The position numbers and the translations under genes were made by a program. Of a stretch of 64,000 bases of DNA, positions 59,350 through 64,000 are shown piece by piece. The stretch spans positions 1 through 64,000 of the forward strand of contig NZ_PYLP01000011.1 of assembly GCF_003024675.1 (NCBI RefSeq), read 5' to 3'. Each line of letters opens with the position of its first letter. Positions within the stretch are counted from its first letter, which is position 1. The notes under the pieces were generated by a model, which was given only the letters and a program-made list of their open reading frames with translations, was not told where the DNA came from and ran no database searches. This DNA is from Faecalibacillus faecis (GTDB taxonomy: Bacteria > Bacillota_I > Bacilli_A > Erysipelotrichales > Coprobacillaceae).

Positions 59350-61236
59350 TTATTTATCTTCTTTTTTTACTTTTTTCTTTACTGCTTTTAAAAAACTTAA
59401 TGGAAATATTTTCTTTAAAATATTTTTAATTAATTTTTTTATTAAATACTTACATGAATGTTGCATAACCATGATATAGTTCATTTCACCCATCATTTGT
59501 TTATAATAAGGTCCAACACCATTTCCTACCATAACTCTATTATAACCTTGAACATAATGATGAAGATTTTGATATTCAATTGCTGCAAATTCTTCAGTCA
59601 TTGCAACAGCTGGATAATATCCTGCTTGTTGTACAATAAATGGATAAATTCTTTCTATAGCATGTAATAAAGAACCATCTATACCATTTGGTTCTGGTGG
59701 GAAATCATTATATTCCCAATCTTTTGCATATAAAGGTTGCATTGCTTTTGGTCTAAACCAAAACATTGTTCCTAAAGGTGCTACAGGTGATTTGTAAGCT
59801 GACATTGGTACCGTTAAACCAAGTTCATCCGCTAATTTTTTCGTATTATCAAAGTTTGGTCCCCATTCAAATCCACAAGTTGGGAAAAAAGCATCATGAT
59901 TTGGTTCTGGTGGTGTTAGTAACCCAAGGCGTGGGTTTTGTTCAAAAGTAGAAATAATATTTTCTACATAATTATTGTTCGATAATGTATTTTCAAAACA
60001 TTTGTATGCAAATGAAGCCCCACTTGTTCCCGGTTTTACTTGTGCCGTCTTTTTATCATGAGCGAAGCAGACAAGATCATAATTCATAATGACATCTTTC
60101 ACACCCACTAATAAACTACTTACATCACGTCCACGGTTTTCGATAATTCTTACTTCTAAATGATTATACTGTAAATCTTTATAAGCTTTTTCAATTGCTT
60201 GTTTCTTTTCCTGAGTATTTGTCGTAATGTAGATATCTGCATCTTTTGGCATTGATTCAATATAATGTCTATTTTCTTCTAATAAATCAGGGAAATATAA
60301 ATGAATTACTAAAGCAATTTTGCTTTTAAAAGTATTTTGATATTTTACTTTTGAAGGCATAATATACGTTAAATTCATATTTTTCACAATATCAGATTGA
60401 TGATAATCTCTTAATATTGCTTCCCAAATAAAATCTTCATTATAATCTGTTTCATTTTTAATATAGTTATAGAGTTCTGTAACACTTTCACCTGTTGTAT
60501 TTCTTAAATAATCATCTTTATCATGGAAGAAACTTCTTCTTTTAAAAATTGGGCAACGATATTCTTTAATAAGTTTTGTTGGACACATCATTAAAGGATA
60601 TCCACTGTAATTTCTTAATTCATCAACATTTACAGAAACATCCCATTTATATCCCATATCCGCAAAATGTTTTGTAAAGATAGCTTCATGTTTCCCAATA
60701 GCTTCTGAATAATTATGAATCATTGGCATATGATCCCAATAATCATGGAAGTCTTTGCTTTTTACTAAAGAATTTCTACAAACAATAAAATGTGATTGAA
60801 TATGATCTGGAATATATCCATATTCTATACATCCAAAAGGATCTCCATCATATTTAAAATATTTTGTAAGGCCCCAAAAATCTAAATCTTTATCATTCAT
60901 TTTAGTAAATGTTTCACTTAATGAATACATTGGTCCCATGATTGTACTATTTAACATCACAACTTCTTCATAAGTTTCTAGCTCTTCCCAACCCACATGT
61001 TGTAATGCTGTTTTATAAGCCCAAACATCAAAACCTTTATTTTCTCTTACAATAACTTCACCATACTTTGAAAGAATTTCTTTACCTTCATCATTTAATT
61101 TTCCATTACAAATGATAATAAGTTTTGTTAAGTTTTTACATAAATCATCTAAAAAATACGGAACAAATCTATCTACAATACCTTGTTTATCATAAAAGAA
61201 ATAGATTCCTAATCTTTTATTATTAATTACTTTCAT
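59350..61236 (-). CDS. rgpF: Rhamnan synthesis protein F-like glycosyltransferase
   Basis: 628 residues. It is of the RgpF family that lengthens rhamnan chains in streptococci. Landmarks are GIYFFYDKQGIVDRFVPYFL at the start, ENKGFDVWAYKTAL, HFIVCRNSLVKS, then in the second half IRIIENRGRDVSSLL, CFAHDKKTAQ and MFWFRPKAMQPL. The two halves look like related GT modules. A short C-terminal basic helical tail may touch the membrane. It lies between the sugar-nucleotide gene and the exporter, as in rhamnan clusters. Confidence 0.92.
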   Translation of the reverse strand: MKVINNKRLGIYFFYDKQGIVDRFVPYFLDDLCKNLTKLIIICNGKLNDEGKEILSKYGEVIVRENKGFDVWAYKTALQHVGWEELETYEEVVMLNSTIMGPMYSLSETFTKMNDKDLDFWGLTKYFKYDGDPFGCIEYGYIPDHIQSHFIVCRNSLVKSKDFHDYWDHMPMIHNYSEAIGKHEAIFTKHFADMGYKWDVSVNVDELRNYSGYPLMMCPTKLIKEYRCPIFKRRSFFHDKDDYLRNTTGESVTELYNYIKNETDYNEDFIWEAILRDYHQSDIVKNMNLTYIMPSKVKYQNTFKSKIALVIHLYFPDLLEENRHYIESMPKDADIYITTNTQEKKQAIEKAYKDLQYNHLEVRIIENRGRDVSSLLVGVKDVIMNYDLVCFAHDKKTAQVKPGTSGASFAYKCFENTLSNNNYVENIISTFEQNPRLGLLTPPEPNHDAFFPTCGFEWGPNFDNTKKLADELGLTVPMSAYKSPVAPLGTMFWFRPKAMQPLYAKDWEYNDFPPEPNGIDGSLLHAIERIYPFIVQQAGYYPAVAMTEEFAAIEYQNLHHYVQGYNRVMVGNGVGPYYKQMMGEMNYIMVMQHSCKYLIKKLIKNILKKIFPLSFLKAVKKKVKKEDK

Positions 61237-61249
61237 ATAAATTACCTTT

Positions 61250-62929
61250 CTAATCTTTACCTAAAATTTTATTAATTTTATCTGGATTTCCCCAAACACC
61301 TGGTGAATCATAAGGTCTATCTGGGAATACTCCATATTGAGGTTTAATATTAAAATGGTTATCTTTTATAAATTGTTCTACTTTTTCACCTAACGGCATA
61401 GGTTTTCCTGTACAAACATTGATTGTTCCATCAACTTCATTTTGCATAGCTACAGCTGAAATTTGATGAGCAAGTTCTTCAATTTGAATAAAATCATATT
61501 GATTTTTACCTGAATTTAATGGGAATGTTTCTTTTCCTTCTTTTGCTGCTGCAACTAATTTAGAGAAAATGGAGTTATTCTTTAAATCATCCCCCATAAT
61601 ATAATAAGCTCTTAACCATTGTAATTGTGTTTTTGAACCTTTTGTTAATAAATAAGCTGCTTCTCTTAAAGTATTTTTCGCAATTCCATACATTGATGTT
61701 GGATTCGTTGGTGTATCACCATTAATTGCACCTTCCCAATATCCAACTTCATGCATTGTTCCCATAACGACAAGTTGAGGAAGTTTTGCATCCACCATTT
61801 TTTTAATAAAATTATAATGGTTAGGTAAATCTGTAATATGTGTATCTGCATTATGAACAAAACCATTTCTCCAAGCTAAATGAACAACAACATCAGGACT
61901 TCCTAATTTTTCATAAAGATTTTCTTCATCCGAAAAAATCGGTGTTGTGTTTCTTTGTGCTCTTTCATCTACTCCATCAAATTTAAAGTCTGATGCAATT
62001 ACTTCGCATCCTTTATCTAAAAGTGCTTTTACAACATGTCTCCCAACATATCCATTGGCACCTGTTACTAATACTTTTCTTTTCATTTTATTTTCCTCCA
62101 AAAGGTATTTTCTTATTGCCACTTTCCAATCTTCCATTTTGTAATTAAAGTTATCTAATAATTTCTTATTTTGTAAAACCGAATTTGCTGGTCTATTAAC
62201 AGAAGATGGATACTCTGTTGTTTTCACCTTAGTCACTTTTGTTGCATTTTTACATAATTTAAAAATTTCTTCTGCAAAATCTGACCATGCACAATGTCCT
62301 TCACAAGTTGCATGGTAGATTCCATATTTATTAGAAGATAATAATAATTCAATGACTTTTGCTACTTCTGTAGCACTTGTAGGACTCCCTACTTGATCAC
62401 ATACAACATTGATTGAATTATTTTTTTCTGATAATTCTAACATTTTATTAACAAAATTTCTACCAATGCCATATAACCATGCCGTTCTAACAATAAAGTA
62501 CTTGTCAAGAGTACTTATAACATTATCTTCTCCTGCTTTTTTTGATTTTCCATAAACAGATTGTGGATTTGTTTTATCATCTTCGTTATATGCCTCTTTT
62601 TTTGTTCCATCAAAAACATAATCTGTTGAAACATGAATAAGTGTTGCATCTATTTCTTTGGTTACAACAGCAATATTTTTCACACCATCTGCATTTACTT
62701 TAAATGCAAGATCTTGATGTGTTTCACATTCATCCACTTTTGTATATGCTGCACAATTTATCACATAATTTGGATTATATTTATTTAATACTTTTCTTAC
62801 ATCTTCGATATTTGTAATATCCATATCATCAATATCAGTATCCACTATTTCTATATCATTTCGTTTTGATAATAGTTTATTTAAAGCAATACCTAATTGA
62901 CCCTTAGAGCCTGTAATTAATACTTTCAT
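61250..62929 (-). CDS. Fusion of dTDP-4-dehydrorhamnose reductase (RmlD) and an NAD-dependent epimerase/dehydratase
   Basis: 559 residues. Residues 1-280 are RmlD-like: LITGSKGQLGIAL, NCAAYTKVDECE, HVSTDYVFDG, YGKSKKAGE. This step makes dTDP-L-rhamnose. Residues 282-559 form a second SDR domain: VLVTGANGYVGRHVVKALL, VHLAWRNGF, TSMYGIAKNTLREAAY. At the junction the DNA keeps a perfect GGAGG (62095-62099) and an ATG (62086), so the second domain may also be made alone. It leads the minus-strand cluster. The second domain's substrate is unknown. Confidence 0.9.
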   Translation of the reverse strand: MKVLITGSKGQLGIALNKLLSKRNDIEIVDTDIDDMDITNIEDVRKVLNKYNPNYVINCAAYTKVDECETHQDLAFKVNADGVKNIAVVTKEIDATLIHVSTDYVFDGTKKEAYNEDDKTNPQSVYGKSKKAGEDNVISTLDKYFIVRTAWLYGIGRNFVNKMLELSEKNNSINVVCDQVGSPTSATEVAKVIELLLSSNKYGIYHATCEGHCAWSDFAEEIFKLCKNATKVTKVKTTEYPSSVNRPANSVLQNKKLLDNFNYKMEDWKVAIRKYLLEENKMKRKVLVTGANGYVGRHVVKALLDKGCEVIASDFKFDGVDERAQRNTTPIFSDEENLYEKLGSPDVVVHLAWRNGFVHNADTHITDLPNHYNFIKKMVDAKLPQLVVMGTMHEVGYWEGAINGDTPTNPTSMYGIAKNTLREAAYLLTKGSKTQLQWLRAYYIMGDDLKNNSIFSKLVAAAKEGKETFPLNSGKNQYDFIQIEELAHQISAVAMQNEVDGTINVCTGKPMPLGEKVEQFIKDNHFNIKPQYGVFPDRPYDSPGVWGNPDKINKILGKD

Positions 62930-63153
62930 CTTCTATCCCTTTCTTTTTTCTACTACATATTACCATAAAATGTACTTTAAATATACCTTGCTTACTCTGA
63001 TATATTATCAATCACACCTATATTAACTAAATTTTGTAATTTGTAAACCCTTATTCCCATTTTTATCTTATTTAATATTTCATATTATCATGCTATAATG
63101 CAATAAAATAGTAGATTCTTACTATTTAAAGATATAATAGAAAGGAAATTGAA
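62930..63153. other. Divergent promoter region between the glycan cluster and the pyruvyl-transferase-like gene
   Basis: The stretch is A/T-rich. For the plus-strand gene there is a TATAAT at 63094-63099, and another -10-like TATAAT near 63132 just before the binding site. AAATAGTA (63106-63113) and TACTATTT (63120-63127) form an inverted repeat downstream of the first -10 that could be an operator. For the minus strand only a weak TAATAT is seen. No gene is present. Confidence 0.5.
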
Positions 63154-64000
63154 ATGAAAAAATATAATATTGCATTTACTGGTGTTTTTGATATTGAAAA
63201 CTATGGTGATCACCTCTTTCCTCTTATTTTTAGGGAAAAAATGAAAAAAAAAGGAATTGACTGTGAATTATTTCTTTTTTCTCCAATAGGTGATGTTCAA
63301 CAAGGCTATCAACAAAACTACGAAGTTTATCCACTCTATAAGCTTCAAGAACTTCATGATCGTTATCATTTTGATGCTGTTATAGTTGGTGGGGGAGGTA
63401 TTTTACATTACGCTAGTGGTAAACAATTATTAGATAAAAACTCTACAGAATTTGTAGATTATAAAGTTTTTGAAACTTGGGTCATCCCTTCTTTATTTGC
63501 TTATAATAATAAAGTCAAACTGATTTGGAATTTACCTGGAGGTTTCCATGAATTTGATTATTTCTATAAACCTCTTACACGTTGCTTATGTACAACAGTT
63601 GATTATATGAGTGTAAGAGATCAATATACAAAAGATATTCTAACTTCATGTAATATTCCAGCCGATAAAATATATACCTGTCTTGATTCGGCTTTTATAA
63701 TGAAAATTCTTTTTAAAAAAGAAGATTTAATGTCTATAAAAAATAAAATTATTCAATCTGATTCTTATGTGATTTATCACGCCAATATTCATTTACCTGA
63801 AAATGAAATTCCTGAACTAGTTGAGAATTTATATAAGCTTAAATGTGAAGGTCATGATATTGTTTTACTTCCTATTGCCTATACACATAATGATCAAGCT
63901 ATTTTAAATAGGATAAATGAATATTCAATCAACACTTATGGTGAAGATGGCGCATTTACAGTATTAGGTGAAAATTTAAATATGATGGATATTATGTCAC
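63154..64000 (+). CDS. Polysaccharide pyruvyl transferase-family protein (partial)
   Basis: The frame is open from the ATG at 63154 (AGAAAGGA upstream) to the window edge, 282 codons. NIAFTGVFDIENYGDHLFPLIF is a typical start of the family, followed by AVIVGGGGILHY, IWNLPGGFHEFDYFY and VRDQYTKDIL. The family adds pyruvate ketals to sugars or acts as related transferases in capsule and wall glycans. It is transcribed away from the cluster, so it may begin a second glycan operon to the right. Confidence 0.85.
   Translation, partial: MKKYNIAFTGVFDIENYGDHLFPLIFREKMKKKGIDCELFLFSPIGDVQQGYQQNYEVYPLYKLQELHDRYHFDAVIVGGGGILHYASGKQLLDKNSTEFVDYKVFETWVIPSLFAYNNKVKLIWNLPGGFHEFDYFYKPLTRCLCTTVDYMSVRDQYTKDILTSCNIPADKIYTCLDSAFIMKILFKKEDLMSIKNKIIQSDSYVIYHANIHLPENEIPELVENLYKLKCEGHDIVLLPIAYTHNDQAILNRINEYSINTYGEDGAFTVLGENLNMMDIMS

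Overview
The window is AT-rich (roughly one-third G+C by eye). It has strong AGGAGG-type ribosome binding sites, many hairpin-plus-U-tract terminators and the gene order tsaC-rpiB-glyA-upp-atp seen in Bacillus-like genomes. This fits a low-GC Firmicute. An Erysipelotrichia/Coprobacillus-type gut bacterium is my best guess, but no marker here proves the genus. No rRNA, tRNA or CRISPR array was found.

Layout. (1) 1-130: probable right end of an IS200/IS605-type element, cut by the window edge. (2) 428-6119: four tandem aldo/keto reductases, an EFR1-like flavodoxin/ferredoxin, a broken flavodoxin-family gene and a LysR regulator. Three copies of one palindrome lie in front of the three transcription units. 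At the two reductase promoters the palindrome sits near -64, as expected for a LysR activator site. (3) 6125-13544: WYL regulator with an unknown partner, Lrp-like regulator with an aminotransferase, nagA behind a dre-like operator, and a lactonase/AIM24/HAD operon. (4) 13662-22594: carA-carB, an Rpn-type nuclease gene, and a second, separately transcribed carB. Both carA and the second carB are preceded by a short leader ORF, a U-rich stretch and an intrinsic terminator, the layout of UTP-sensing pyrBI-type attenuation. (5) 22792-34322: a lipoprotein, an NfnAB-like pair, a zinc-ribbon/Big2/YARHG membrane protein, a preQ1-I riboswitch with queT, acpP, a GNAT acetyltransferase, and a cell-wall hydrolase island (GH25, two NlpC/P60 proteins, an amidase) interrupted by a ferredoxin-type aldo/keto reductase. 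(6) 34380-44073: a complete F1Fo ATP synthase operon behind tsaC, rpiB, glyA and upp. Subunit c carries a two-carboxylate, Na+-type ion site.

(7) 44407-62929, all on the minus strand: an 18.5-kb cell-wall polysaccharide cluster. It holds a RmlD-epimerase fusion, RgpF, a Wzm/Wzt-type ABC exporter, an SGNH hydrolase, GT2 enzymes, a GT2-GT4-Alg14 triple fusion with a separate Alg13-like partner, a lipoprotein, three GT-C-type membrane proteins, an acyltransferase, and a GtrA/GtrB pair. I infer a rhamnan-type polymer that is exported by the ABC transporter and then decorated outside the cell from polyprenyl-phosphate sugars. A divergent pyruvyl-transferase-like gene runs off the right edge.

The points most worth a second look are the twin car attenuators, the LysR operator geometry, an unexplained structured element at 44235-44408 with a possible loop-tail pseudoknot, and the fused genes of the polysaccharide cluster.
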